From assembly GCF_030316845.1 (NCBI RefSeq), contig NZ_JASZYS010000003.1, positions 248,001 through 312,000 on the forward strand: DNA of 64,000 nucleotides, given 5' to 3'. The notes beneath the pieces were generated by a model, which saw nothing but the letters and a program-made list of their open reading frames with translations, was not told the DNA's origin and searched no databases. Shown piece after piece: positions 9,406-17,850 of this stretch (within the stretch, counting starts at the first letter, position 1; each line of letters begins with the position of its first letter). This stretch comes from Variovorax davisae (lineage in GTDB: Bacteria; Pseudomonadota; Gammaproteobacteria; Burkholderiales; Burkholderiaceae_C). The position numbers were made by a program, and so were the translations under genes.

Positions 9406-9610
9406 AAGTCGTCGCAATCGACGAATGGCCGAGAGTTGACGGCGCAGGCAGCGACAGCACCCAGCAACCCGATCAACAGGTGAGAAACGACGAGCATAGG
9501 CAACCGCACACATTGCGGAGCGAACGGCTAAAACGCAAGGAAGAAGATAATGATCCGCGCTGTGGTGAGCGCGTCACACTGATCTTCTTGCGTTGCCGCA
9601 GCCGCTCCAC
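9258..9610. pseudogene. rearranged MFS transporter fragments with an inverted piece
   Basis: Plus strand 9258-9365 matches the MFS N-terminus of copy B (EELEAGKRSLVWDAGWGS; GPLTIGLLAA is recognisable in another frame). The following 9420-9610 matches the next part of the same transporter but on the minus strand (QEDQC, TTARIIIFFLAF, then VVSHLLIGLLGAVAACAV). Between them, 9385-9445 on the minus strand carries an integrase-tail trace (YLNTEEMT). The transporter has lost all but its first helices. Confidence 0.65.
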
Positions 9611-9621
9611 CCGGCCTCCCA

Positions 9622-9894
9622 CTAGCGAGAAATGTAGCTAAGGCACGCGCGAAGCTTAACTTGGTCCAGTTGCGTCCAACTCGCCCGCTGCAACAGGACA
9701 GGGCGCCCATCGAGCAGCGCCACATTCACATCCCTCATGAGCATCGACTCTGCCCGTCGCAGGAACCCAGCCGCACCTCTGATCTCGATGGTGACTGCGA
9801 GATTGTCGATCGACACCACCTCTATGCCCTGGCATCCCCCCAATCTGGCGAGCGAGGGGACTTGAATCGGCGGCTCGGAAACAGAGCCAGGCAT
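9622..9894 (-). CDS. 90-aa hypothetical protein (copy A)
   Basis: An intact 90-residue frame: LGGCQGIEVVSIDNLAVTI, IEIRGAAGFLRRAESMLM, then VALLDGRPVLLQRASWTQL. The composition is that of a small soluble alpha/beta protein without signal or membrane segment; no family recognised. The copy at 37260-37528 has an in-frame TAG and a frameshift, so only this one can be expressed. It lies 27 bases downstream of glsB copy A, probably in one transcription unit. Confidence 0.55.
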   Translation of the reverse strand: MPGSVSEPPIQVPSLARLGGCQGIEVVSIDNLAVTIEIRGAAGFLRRAESMLMRDVNVALLDGRPVLLQRASWTQLDQVKLRACLSYISR

Positions 9895-9921
9895 GAAGGC
9901 GCCGTCTTTGCTGGGCCGACC

Positions 9922-10191
9922 TCAGCGTACTGCGCCTCGTCGAACCAAGTTGACAATCGCCAGAAGGATCACCGCGCCTATCAGGGACGCCAGCAGTCCT
10001 CGCAGGCTGAAATCGTTCTGATTGATCGTTCCTGCCCCCAGAAGCGGGCCCACCAGCCATCCGCCCAAGATCGAACCCACAATGCCGACGACGACATTCA
10101 AAATCAGGCCTTGCTGAGCATTGGTTTTCATGATCATGCTGGCTACCCAGCCGATGAGGCCTCCGATCACCAGCCAAATGATGAGATTCAT
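9922..10191 (-). CDS. GlsB/YeaQ/YmgE family stress membrane protein (copy A)
   Basis: An 89-residue inner-membrane protein with three hydrophobic, glycine-rich segments: LIIWLVIGGLIGWVASMIM, VVVGIVGSILGGWLVGPLL and GLLASLIGAVILLAIVNLV. This is the full length and motif set of the GlsB/YeaQ transglycosylase-associated family, induced under stress; precise role unknown. GGAG precedes ATG by about 8 bases. The paralogue at 37557-37826 differs at only a few residues. Confidence 0.9.
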   Translation of the reverse strand: MNLIIWLVIGGLIGWVASMIMKTNAQQGLILNVVVGIVGSILGGWLVGPLLGAGTINQNDFSLRGLLASLIGAVILLAIVNLVRRGAVR

Positions 10192-10662
10192 GACGCGGCT
10201 CCTGTTGAAAAATGCGAGCGTCAGGTGTCCCCCGTCTCAGACCTATAGGACATGCCGTTGAAAATCCGTAGGCAGCAACCTGCACGCGCAACCCGTTGCG
10301 GGCCAGTCTCCCGATGGTGGGATTGAAGAACTGCCGCCGTTCCTCATTTTCCTCCTACGCGTCCATCGTCGCCGCCATACGGCTAGAGGTTCCGAATTAT
10401 GTCACCGGCTCAAGCGTCGTTGGAGACGGCCGCGAGACTCACGAATAGGGGTCGGCTGCAGCCAGGGGTAGCCCCGCCAGGAAGGCAAAGTAACACCGTG
10501 CGCAGATATTGACTACACCAAGTCGAGGATTCCGACTGCGATAAGCGCCAAGTTTCGTGCCTACGTTGAAGGGATTGTCACCCACACACGGCACCTTTGA
10601 AGACGTCCTTTCGGCGGGCTGCGGTGCGATAGCACGTCTTTGATTGAATCGAGGTCCTCCTT
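10192..10662. other. promoter-containing spacer; left junction of the 3.1-kb block
   Basis: No gene supported. Bases 10240-10310 match 37875-37945 upstream of glsB copy B; beyond about 10315 the match stops and copy B jumps to sequence equivalent to 13434. This marks the left junction of the DUF2382-CPBP block unique to copy A. Confidence 0.5.
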
Positions 10663-11115
10663 TTGAACCCCGCCAAACCCATCCTTGGTATCCCGGAATC
10701 CACCTTCTTGACAGCGCACGACGGCGTGAGACGCCTGCCTGTGATTGAAGAGGAGCTTGAGGTGACGAAAGAGCGGGTGCAGCGCGGGGGCGTACGGGTG
10801 ACGAAACGGGTGGAGACCAGAGAGCAACTGGTGGACGAACTCCTTCGCAGTGAGCATGTTGAGGTCGAACGTCGCCCTGTAAACGTCCCCCTTCCAGACG
10901 ACGCCATCCCTGGAATTCGTCAGGAAGGCGACACCCTCATCCTCCCCGTCATCGAGGAGGTTCTCGTCACGGTCAAGCGGCTGGTTTTGGTCGAGGAGGT
11001 GCGGATCACGCGCACGCAGCAGACCCACCGTGATCCGCAGACATTCTCCCTTCGGAAAGAACACATCGAAGTGGAGCACCTTTCCGTCGAGGGGCCCGGG
11101 AAGGATTCTTCTTAG
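10663..11115 (+). CDS. DUF2382 (YsnF/AvaK-type) stress protein, short form
   Basis: About 150 residues built of two DUF2382 repeats: RRLPVIEEELEVTKERVQR with VRVTKRVETREQLVDELL, and DTLILPVIEEVLVTVKRLV with VEEVRITRTQQTH. The alternating E-x-V-x-K pattern and EHVEVERRPV/EHIEVEHLSV ends are characteristic. The only start in frame is TTG at 10663 after AGGTCCTCC, so the beginning is uncertain. The family is linked to stress in cyanobacteria and Bacillus. It precedes a longer relative by 60 bases. Confidence 0.8.
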   Translation: MNPAKPILGIPESTFLTAHDGVRRLPVIEEELEVTKERVQRGGVRVTKRVETREQLVDELLRSEHVEVERRPVNVPLPDDAIPGIRQEGDTLILPVIEEVLVTVKRLVLVEEVRITRTQQTHRDPQTFSLRKEHIEVEHLSVEGPGKDSS

Positions 11116-11174
11116 TCGCTTAGCCCGAGGCGAAGCACATCACGCCCTGCCGGGCATTTACAGGAGTCAACGCC

Positions 11175-12308
11175 ATGAGTTCAGTTCTGGTCGGAATGTT
11201 CGAGAGTCAACCTGCTGCGCATGAAGCACGCAGTCAGTTAATCAGTGCCGGTTTTGCTGCAAGCGCAGTGACGCTGACGGGTGGAACCACCAGTCCGTCT
11301 TCTTCGGAGCCGCCCGCGGGTGCACCCAACGTTGAAGAGCCACAACAGGAAGGGGTATTTGCGCGGTTTTTAGAGAGCATCTTTGGGGGCGGCGTCGACG
11401 AGAGGGACCGAGCAGGCTACGCCGACACCTATCGGGAAGCCTTCAGGCGAGGTTCGTACGGTGTGGCGGTAAGCACCGGTGATGCTTCAGAGACGGATAA
11501 AGCAGAGCGGATCCTGAACGACTGCGGCGCCCTCGATATTGACGAGAAGGCGAAATCCTGGCGCAACGAAGGCTGGACCGGTGGCGCCGTGGGCTCAGTG
11601 GCAGGCGCGACTTCGACTCTTGAAACGGGCGCTACTCGCAAACTCCAAGAAGTCGAAGAAGAGCTCAAGGTCGGCAAGCGTGCTGTCGCCAAGGGCGGCG
11701 TGCGTATCTTCACTCGCGTGGCTGAAGTTCCAGTCAGCGAGACCGTGATGCTGCGGGAGGAGCATGCCGACGTCAAGCGCACTGCCGTTGATCGCCCCGC
11801 CACGGAAGCTGACCTCGCGGCGTTCAAGGAAGGCAGCATCGAGGTCCGCGAGATGGCCGAAGAAGCTGTGGTCAGCAAAACCGCCCGCGTCACGGGCGAA
11901 GTCGAGATCGGCAAAACCTCCACAGAGCGCGAGGAAACGATCCGCGACACCGTCCGCAAGACCCATGTCGACGTCGAGAAGCTCGACGGCGCACCAGACA
12001 TGACCGGCAGCGGCAGCGGCAGCGGCAGCGGCAGCGGCAGCAAGACAATAGCGGACAACAACGCGTTGGGCCGGGCTGCAGACAACCGTGATCCGATCAC
12101 CGGTACGCCAGGCGCACATCCGGTTGGGACCGGCGTGGGCGCAGTTGCTGGCGGCGTGGCCGCCGGAGCAGCTGTCGGGACCGTGGCTGGGCCAGTGGGT
12201 ACGGTGGTCGGAGCGGCCGTGGGCGCAGTGGCCGGCGGCTTGGCCGGCAAGGGCGTCGCCGAGCAGGTCGATCCGACGGTCGACGTCGACAAGAACAGGT
12301 CGCTTTAA
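11175..12308 (+). CDS. YsnF/AvaK-domain protein with DUF2382 and glycine-rich tail
   Basis: A 377-residue protein. Residues 1-115 form a GSP17M-like domain (SSVLVGMFESQPAAHEARS; SYGVAVSTGDASETDKAER). Residues about 155-275 are the DUF2382 repeat pair (LQEVEEELKVGKRAVAKGG; VRETVRKTHVDVEKL-type ends). A (Gly-Ser)n linker encoded by six GGCAGC units follows, then a hydrophobic Gly/Ala hairpin (GAVAGGVAAGAAVGTVAG) that may enter the membrane. It is probably co-transcribed with the short DUF2382 gene upstream. Role: general stress, mechanism unknown. Confidence 0.82.
   Translation: MSSVLVGMFESQPAAHEARSQLISAGFAASAVTLTGGTTSPSSSEPPAGAPNVEEPQQEGVFARFLESIFGGGVDERDRAGYADTYREAFRRGSYGVAVSTGDASETDKAERILNDCGALDIDEKAKSWRNEGWTGGAVGSVAGATSTLETGATRKLQEVEEELKVGKRAVAKGGVRIFTRVAEVPVSETVMLREEHADVKRTAVDRPATEADLAAFKEGSIEVREMAEEAVVSKTARVTGEVEIGKTSTEREETIRDTVRKTHVDVEKLDGAPDMTGSGSGSGSGSGSKTIADNNALGRAADNRDPITGTPGAHPVGTGVGAVAGGVAAGAAVGTVAGPVGTVVGAAVGAVAGGLAGKGVAEQVDPTVDVDKNRSL
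12006..12041 (+). repeat. (GGCAGC)6 in-frame microsatellite
   Basis: Six perfect hexamer units encode alternating Gly-Ser between the DUF2382 part and the hydrophobic tail of the YsnF-like protein. Copy-number change would keep the frame and only lengthen or shorten the linker. Confidence 0.95.
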
Positions 12309-12408
12309 GGGCCTTGACATGCGCGCTCGCGCTCCATGAACTTCAGAGCGACCCTGGGCAACCGCTGCGCGGTCCCTTGATCCTCTCCACCGCGAATCAG
12401 GAGAATGT

Positions 12409-12834
12409 ATGAAGCAAACAATCCTTGCTTTTAGTGCAGCAGCCGCACTTTTGACGACCTCAACCGTCGTACTGTCTCAAACGACGGCAGTGCCCGCCGC
12501 ACCCGATCCCGCAGTCGGGGGTCAGGTCAGCACCAAGACACAGGCCGGTGTAGCGAACCCCACCAAGAGGCCGGATGGAAGCAACCCAGCCTCCCGCGAA
12601 GCGGTAAAGGCCGAAGCGCGTATGGAGAATAAGAATAGTGCCAACACCAATCTGCCTAAGGGAGAGTCTTCCACAACGCAGAACAACCAGCCCAACCCCG
12701 CCCAGCCGACCGGCAGCTTGAGCCGAGCCGAGGTAAAGCCGACCACGGGGGAGCTGAAGCCTCAGATGGGTCAGAAAGGCGAACGTCCGGACGTCCCGAC
12801 CAATCCCTCGGGAAAAACTGGTACGCCTCAATAG
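12409..12834 (+). CDS. secreted low-complexity protein
   Basis: A 141-residue protein with a clear signal peptide (KQTILAFSAAAALLTTSTV, cleavage after VLS/Q) and a mature part rich in Pro, Asn, Gln, Thr and Gly, e.g. NKNSANTNLPKGESSTTQN. No folded domain is visible. AGGAG lies 8 bases before ATG. Probably an unstructured periplasmic or exported protein; family unknown. Confidence 0.7.
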   Translation: MKQTILAFSAAAALLTTSTVVLSQTTAVPAAPDPAVGGQVSTKTQAGVANPTKRPDGSNPASREAVKAEARMENKNSANTNLPKGESSTTQNNQPNPAQPTGSLSRAEVKPTTGELKPQMGQKGERPDVPTNPSGKTGTPQ

Positions 12835-12897
12835 TTAAGCATGGGAGGCGAACACAAGCGCCCAGTACCCTAGCCGGCTCCCCGTCCGGTGCCGTCA

Positions 12898-13362
12898 ATG
12901 GTTCCATTCCAGCCGATGCAGGACCCGCTGTCGCGCTGGCTGCGTCGTCGGAGCGCAGCGACATTCGTGGTGTTGCTCGTCGCAGCCAATTATGTGGTGG
13001 CTGTTCTGGGCTATTTGCTTTTTCCTGCCATGCAACCGGCGGGCCCTATCTTTGAAGTCCATCACCTGGGGCTGGGCCTTTTGCTCACCGTATTGGTTAT
13101 TCCAGTTATTGAGACTGCGGTGTTTCAATGGGTGCCGATCCGCAAGCTAGGTCTTCCTTGCCGCTGGGGCATATTGCTGTCTGCGACTCTCTTTGGGCTT
13201 TCCCATTGGTACAGCCTGAGCGACGTCGTGGCCACGTTTCTGATCGGCTTGGTCTTTGCGTATGGGTTCGCCGTCAGGGATCCCGAAAATGGTGGCAAGC
13301 CGTTCTTGTTGGTGACCATTGCCCACGCATTGCACAATTCTGTCGCGGCCTTCCTCGCGTGA
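12898..13362 (+). CDS. CPBP-family intramembrane protease
   Basis: A 154-residue membrane protein with about four hydrophobic segments. Catalytic-type motifs: ETAVFQ (E72, a variant of EExxxR seen in part of the family), LSHWYS (H103) and AHALHN (H143, H146). CPBP/Abi proteases cleave within membranes and are associated with prenyl-protein processing, bacteriocin immunity or stress; the substrate here is unknown. ATG at 12898 is preferred over a GTG nine bases earlier. It is shorter than typical relatives (about 200-250), with the N-terminal helices reduced. Confidence 0.75.
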   Translation: MVPFQPMQDPLSRWLRRRSAATFVVLLVAANYVVAVLGYLLFPAMQPAGPIFEVHHLGLGLLLTVLVIPVIETAVFQWVPIRKLGLPCRWGILLSATLFGLSHWYSLSDVVATFLIGLVFAYGFAVRDPENGGKPFLLVTIAHALHNSVAAFLA

Positions 13363-13553
13363 GGCTGTTACCAAAAACAGAGAAACCCCCCTGTCGCAAG
13401 CTGACAGGGACATCGAATCGTTGCGTTCGCAGACTTGACCCTAGGCACCATCACCTACAGCGCAACGGGCGACATGGCGACAGGCGCGCTCACAAACGGC
13501 GAAACATCAAGTTCCGTTTGCGACGCCGTTGCATGCTCTTCAGGAGTGAATCC

Positions 13554-13922
13554 ATGGACTACTCATCGAACACAAGTGCCCCAAATGCGGGGGGTGATGC
13601 AAAGAGCGCAGCCTCCGACGCCGCAACCGGTGTCAAGGGTGCAGCCGATGTCGCTGACCAGGCACGGCAATCTGCCTCCAATGCCGCGGGCAAGCTGCAG
13701 CAGGTGGGTGAGAAGGCAGTAGACACAACCAAGGGGTACGCCAAAGACGCAGTGGATGCGGCCGGACGCAAGGTAAGCGACGTAAAGTCGCAACTAGAAA
13801 CCGCCAAGGCCAGCGCGACCGAATACATCAACGATGACCCGGTTCGCGCGGTGAAGATGGCAGCGATCGGTGGAGCGTTGCTGTCGGCCGCGCTACTCTT
13901 GCTCACACGCCGCAGCCGCTGA
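13554..13922 (+). CDS. DUF883/ElaB-like membrane-anchored protein (copy A)
   Basis: A 122-residue protein: Ala/Lys/Gln-rich helix (AADVADQARQSASNAAGKL, KAVDTTKGYAKDAVDAAGR), the conserved ATEYINDDPVRAVKMAA motif, and a C-terminal membrane anchor (GGALLSAALLLLTRRSR). Family members (ElaB, YgaM, YqjD) tether ribosomes to the inner membrane in stationary phase; that function is known only for E. coli relatives. TCAGGAG precedes ATG. The copy at 38087 has lost the normal C-terminus. Confidence 0.85.
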   Translation: MDYSSNTSAPNAGGDAKSAASDAATGVKGAADVADQARQSASNAAGKLQQVGEKAVDTTKGYAKDAVDAAGRKVSDVKSQLETAKASATEYINDDPVRAVKMAAIGGALLSAALLLLTRRSR

Positions 13923-14047
13923 GTGGAGCGTCGCCTGCAACCTGGACGTCCCCGCCGAGTGTCTGCCGCCGTGCATTTCATTCGGCAAGCATTTTTCGAA
14001 TGAGGCACAAACATCCGGCCCATGCCGCGCCTCCTATGGGCCCTAGG

Positions 14048-14441
14048 TGTGATGTTTCAATAGGTTGTTCACCCGGAGTTACCACGCTTCAGGATCACAG
14101 AGAAATCCCGCCGGATGAACAGCCAAAGAATGCCAGACTCACCTTCGAAGGGCGCAAGCTGCTGATTGAACGCATAGCGGTCATGGGGCTGATGCCTGCG
14201 GCCGAGGCCGCAGGCATCAGCCGCCGCACAGCCAACAAGTGGCGCAATCGCTTTGAGCTGCTCGGGTTCGAGGGTTTGATCGATCGGACTTCCCGGCCTG
14301 TGCGCACGCGCAGCACTGTCGATGCCGAGTTGGCTCAACGTATCGAAGGGCTGCGCCGTAAGCGCATGCCCATGCGACGCATCGCCCAGGTCGTGGGCCG
14401 CAGCGTCGCCACCATCAGTCGCGTGCTGGCACATCTGGGCC
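14048..14441 (+). pseudogene. IS481-family transposase, 5' part
   Basis: Helix-turn-helix half of an IS481 transposase: NARLTFEGRKLLIERIAVM, EAAGISRRTANKWRNRFEL, then a second HTH ending SVATISRVLAHLG. The likely IS end is the TGTGATGTTTCAATAGG at 14048. The frame is cut by IS66 at 14441. Joining across the IS66 with one target copy removed restores an uninterrupted frame (VLAHLGLSSLKALDPKEP), proving that this was one gene. Confidence 0.85.
14434..14441 (+). repeat. 8-bp target duplication, left (TCTGGGCC)
   Basis: Identical to 17557-17564; length is that expected for IS66-family insertion. Confidence 0.95.
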
Positions 14442-14549
14442 GTAATAGTCCGACGAAGGCCGTCCTTGCCTGACACGAGGGTTGCGGCAAGCATCTGACC
14501 CGAGGCGCGTACCCGCTTGGAGGTGTGCGCTAACAGGACGGTGCACACC

Positions 14550-14948
14550 ATGAAGAGGGAGCAGGACTCGCAGAATGCAAGCCGACGGCATCACGACCGG
14601 GCGTTCAAGCAGGAGCTGGTGCGACAGAGCTTGGAGCCGGGCGCATCCGTGTCGGCGATCGCGATGCGCAACGGCATCAACGCCAACATGCTGTTCAAGT
14701 GGCGCAGGGAGCACGTTCGAGCTGCATGCGGCACGACGGCGGCGGTGCTGTTGCCGGTGCAGATCGCGCCGGCCGCCGAGGTCATGACGATGGCCACTTC
14801 AATCGGGCCAACGCCGCCGCCGTCGAGACCGACGCCGCGCAGCGGCGTCATTGAGCTGGAATTCGCCGGCGCGCAATTGCGCCTGCGTGGTGTTGTCGAC
14901 GAAGACAGCCTGTGCAGCGTCCTGCGCGCGCTGCGCCAGAGCACATGA
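14550..14948 (+). CDS. tnpA: IS66 accessory protein TnpA
   Basis: A 132-residue protein with an IS66 TnpA helix-turn-helix (RAFKQELVRQSLEPGAS; SAIAMRNGINANMLFKWRR) and a C-terminal VIELEFAGAQLRLRG segment typical of the family. The internal ATG at 14550 matches family starts better than earlier in-frame codons. Its TGA overlaps the tnpB start (ATGA). Confidence 0.88.
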   Translation: MKREQDSQNASRRHHDRAFKQELVRQSLEPGASVSAIAMRNGINANMLFKWRREHVRAACGTTAAVLLPVQIAPAAEVMTMATSIGPTPPPSRPTPRSGVIELEFAGAQLRLRGVVDEDSLCSVLRALRQST

Positions 14949-15292
14949 TCGGCCCGCGCGCTGGCACCCGGGTATGGCTGGCCGCCGGCGTGACCGATAT
15001 GCGCTGCGGCATGGACACGCTGGCAGCCAAGGTGCAGACCGCGCTCACCGAGGACCCGTACTCCGGCCACGTCTTCGTCTTCCGCGGCCGCCGCGGCGAC
15101 CTGGTCAAGTTGCTATGGAGCGACGGCGATGGCATGTGCCTGTTGGCCAAGCGCCTGGAACGAGGTCGATTCGTCTGGCCCCAGGCCGAGTCGGGATCGA
15201 TCTCTCTGAGCGCCGCACAGCTGTCGATGCTGCTCGAAGGCATCGACTGGCGCAGACCTGAACGCACGTGGCAGCCACGCGCAGCGGCATAG
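14945..15292 (+). CDS. tnpB: IS66 accessory protein TnpB
   Basis: A 115-residue protein with the full IS66 Orf2 signature: GTRVWLAAGVTDMRCGMDT, PYSGHVFVFRGRRGDLVK, then LLWSDGDGMCLLAKRLERG. It is required together with TnpA and TnpC for transposition in IS66 relatives. It overlaps tnpA by four bases. Confidence 0.92.
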   Translation: MIGPRAGTRVWLAAGVTDMRCGMDTLAAKVQTALTEDPYSGHVFVFRGRRGDLVKLLWSDGDGMCLLAKRLERGRFVWPQAESGSISLSAAQLSMLLEGIDWRRPERTWQPRAAA

Positions 15293-15362
15293 CGGACCGG
15301 CGGTCCAGCCGACAGGACATCTCCCGTTGTAACCGGGGATTGCGGCGGGCACAGTCGTGTCC

Positions 15363-16978
15363 ATGACCTCGCAGGAACTGCTTGCCGCCAACGCTGCGCT
15401 CAGCGGCGAGGTGCAGCGCTCGCAAGAGGCATTGAAGATCGCGCTGCTGACCGTCGAGAAGCTCAAGGTCGAGGTGGCTTACCTGCGTCGCATGAAGTAC
15501 GGCCGCTCCAGCGAGCAGCTCGAACACGCGCAACTCGAGCTCGTAGGCGGGCAGCTCGCGCAGCCGGCGGTGACTCCAGCGGTGCCGGGCGAGGACGCTG
15601 CTGATGGCGAGCACCATTCCAACGTCACGTCCCTCGAGCAGGCTCGCAAGAAACGCGAGGCGCAACAGCGTACTGGCGTGCGGGATCTGCCGGACCACCT
15701 GCCGCGGCGCACCGTGGTGCACACGCCGCACAGCGGTTGCGACTGCGAGGCCTGTGGTCGCGGCCTGCGCGAGATCGGCCAGGACGTCTCGGAAGTGCTG
15801 GACTACGAGCCCGGCACCTTCCATGTCGTGCGCCACGTTCGTCCCAAGCTCGCATGCGCGAGCTGCGTCACCATCACGCAGGCGCCAGCTCCAAGCCGCC
15901 CCATCGATCGATGCATGGCTGGCACCGGCCTGCTCGCACACGTGCTGGTCAGCAAGTATTGCGACCACACGCCCTTGTACCGGCTGTGCCAGATCTATGC
16001 ACGCGAAGGCGTGGAGCTGCAGCGTTCGACCCTGGCGGACTGGGTGGCGCAGGCGGCACGCCTGCTGAGCCCGCTGGCCGACGCCATCGGCCGCTACGTG
16101 CTGGCGGCCGACAAGATCCATGGCGACGACACACCAATCCGCGTGCTTGGCGGCGCCGGGGCCAAGGCTCGCACGGGACGCCTGTGGGTGTACGTGAGGG
16201 ACGACCGCCCCAGCGGCGACACGGCGCCGCCGGCGGTGTGGTTCCAGTACTGGCGAACCGCAAGGGCGAACATCCAGTGCGCCACCTGAGGCGCTTCAAG
16301 GGCGTGTTGCAAGCTGATGCCTTCGCTGGCTACCACCCGTTGTATGAAGACGGCCGGGTGGTCGAGGCGGCATGCTGGAGCCACGCGCGGCGGAAGGTGT
16401 GGGACATCCACGAGCGTCAGCACAAGCTTAGCGGCACCCTGGCGCACCAGGCGCTGCAGCGCATCGGCAAGGTCTTCGGCGTGGAAGCCGAGATCCGAGG
16501 CAGGCCACCGCATGAGCGAATGCGGGTTCGCCAGGAACGCACCGGTCCGATGCTGGACGACCTGAGGGAATGGTTGAACACAACACTGTCGCAGGTCTCG
16601 GCGAAGTCGCCGATGGCATTGGCGATCGGGTACTCGCTGGGCAACTGGACGGCGCTCACGCGCTTCGTCGACGACGGTCGGATCGAGGCCCACAACAACG
16701 CAGCCGAGCGCGCGCTGCGAGGCGTCGCGATCGGGCGCAAGAACTACTTGCATCTCGGTTCCGACAGCGGCCGGAACAGCGCCGCGGTGATTTACACCTT
16801 GATCGGATCGGCCAAGCTCGTCGGCATTGATCCGCAGGCTTACCTGCGCCACGTGCTCGAGCGCATCGCCGACCATCCGAGCAACCGCATCGACGAGCTG
16901 CTCCCGTGGGCGGTCGCCGGCGAGCTTGCCAAGGCTGCGCCTACGGCCTCCCAACCGGCAGGCAAGCTGGCGGCCTGA
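15363..16978 (+). pseudogene. tnpC: IS66 transposase TnpC, frameshifted
   Basis: Reads as the expected 538-residue TnpC: leucine-zipper start, zinc-finger-like CDCEACGRGL, DDE region with HGDDTPIRVL, LQADAFAGYHPLYEDG and EAHNNAAERALRGVAIG. One base is missing near 16252 in the sequence for FQY-SANRKGEHP, which shifts the frame. Both halves are otherwise well preserved, so the lesion is recent or a sequencing error. Confidence 0.9.
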
Positions 16979-17006
16979 TCGTGTCGCCGCTGGCAAAATT
17001 GCCGGC

Positions 17007-17516
17007 ATGCGTGTCAAGCAGATTGAAGATCTCCCCATGGCCACCAGCGCCGAGCTGTACCAGCTCAGCTGGGTCATCGAGCAACTCATGGCCGACCCGA
17101 GGCGCATCGTGCAGGCACGCTCGCAACTGCACATGGGCCAACTGGTGCAGTACTGGGACTGGGGCACTGGCAAGCTACGCCAGGCTCGCATCGCGGCGAT
17201 GAAGGACCGTCAGGTCACGCTGATCGACGAGCAAAGCAAACAGCGCTTTAGCGTGTTGTACGCAGCCATCGTGCCGGTCGATGAGCAACAAGGGTCCACG
17301 TCACCCTCAGCGGCGCCGCTGAGGCCCCCGCCTGAGATCAATCACAAACAGGACTTCCGCGTCGGCCAGCGTGTGAGCTTCGCCGACCAAAGCCTGAAGC
17401 GGCGCGTCGGAGAAATCGTTCGGATCAACCAGCGCACAGCCACGGTTCACTGCGACGGACGCGCATGGCGCGTCGCCTTCGGTCTGCTCCAGAAAATCGT
17501 CGACGTCACGCCCTAA
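17007..17516 (+). CDS. IS66 passenger protein of unknown function
   Basis: A 169-residue frame inside the IS66 right end, 28 bases after tnpC. The N-terminal half is helical (AELYQLSWVIEQLMADPRR) and is followed by two short SH3/KOW-like strands: GQLVQYWDWGTGKLRQARI and GQRVSFADQSLKRRVGEIV with RINQRTATVHCDGRAWRV. The latter repeat resembles small nucleic-acid-binding beta barrels. It is not one of the three canonical IS66 proteins. Confidence 0.7.
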   Translation: MRVKQIEDLPMATSAELYQLSWVIEQLMADPRRIVQARSQLHMGQLVQYWDWGTGKLRQARIAAMKDRQVTLIDEQSKQRFSVLYAAIVPVDEQQGSTSPSAAPLRPPPEINHKQDFRVGQRVSFADQSLKRRVGEIVRINQRTATVHCDGRAWRVAFGLLQKIVDVTP

Positions 17517-17556
17517 ACCCCTCGATCGTCAACGACGGCCTTGAGCGGACTATTAC

Positions 17557-17564
17557 TCTGGGCC
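17557..17564 (+). repeat. 8-bp target duplication, right (TCTGGGCC)
   Basis: Second copy of the IS66 target site; see 14434-14441. Confidence 0.95.
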
Positions 17565-17850
17565 TGTCGAGCCTCAAGGCACTCGACCCCAAGGAGCCCG
17601 TGGTGCGCTACGAGCACGAGGCGCCTGGCGATCTGCTGCACATGGACATGAAAAAGCTCGGGCGTATCGCCGCGCCGGGCCACCGCGTCACGGGAGATCC
17701 TCGCGACCACACCCGCGGGGCTGGCTGGAAGGTGGCGCACGTGGCCATCGACGACCACTCGCGAGTGGAATTCGTGCAGATGCAGGCGGACGAGAAGAGG
17801 CCCTCGGTCATGGCCTTCCTGGAGGCCGCCGTGGCGCATTACAAGGCCCT
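17565..17850 (+). pseudogene. IS481-family transposase, middle part
   Basis: Continues the split transposase: LKALDPKEPVVRYEHEAPG, HMDMKKLGRIAAPGHRVTG, AIDDHSRVEFVQM, then ends abruptly at VAHYKAL. The first catalytic Asp (HMD) is present, but the TDNGS and final Glu regions are gone. The frame runs without stop into a DUF1003-like tail. Confidence 0.88.

Larger units (their letters stand above)
14442..17556 (+). mobile_element. IS66-family insertion sequence, complete, 3115 bp
   Basis: Bounded by inverted ends starting GTAATAGTCCG at the left and its complement at the right (GTAA is the usual IS66 terminus) and flanked by TCTGGGCC on both sides. It carries tnpA, tnpB, tnpC and one extra gene at 17007-17516. 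It is longer than the usual 2.5-2.7 kb because of that extra gene. TnpC is frameshifted, so the element is probably immobile unless complemented. It sits inside an IS481 transposase gene. Confidence 0.95.

Noticed and set aside
12006..12041. Possible CRISPR-like repeat
   Set aside because: Pure tandem hexamer without spacers, within a coding frame.
13391..13412. Hairpin CCCTGTC...GACAGGG as terminator
   Set aside because: No T-run follows on the plus strand; on the minus strand T's come only after a further gap and no gene ends there.
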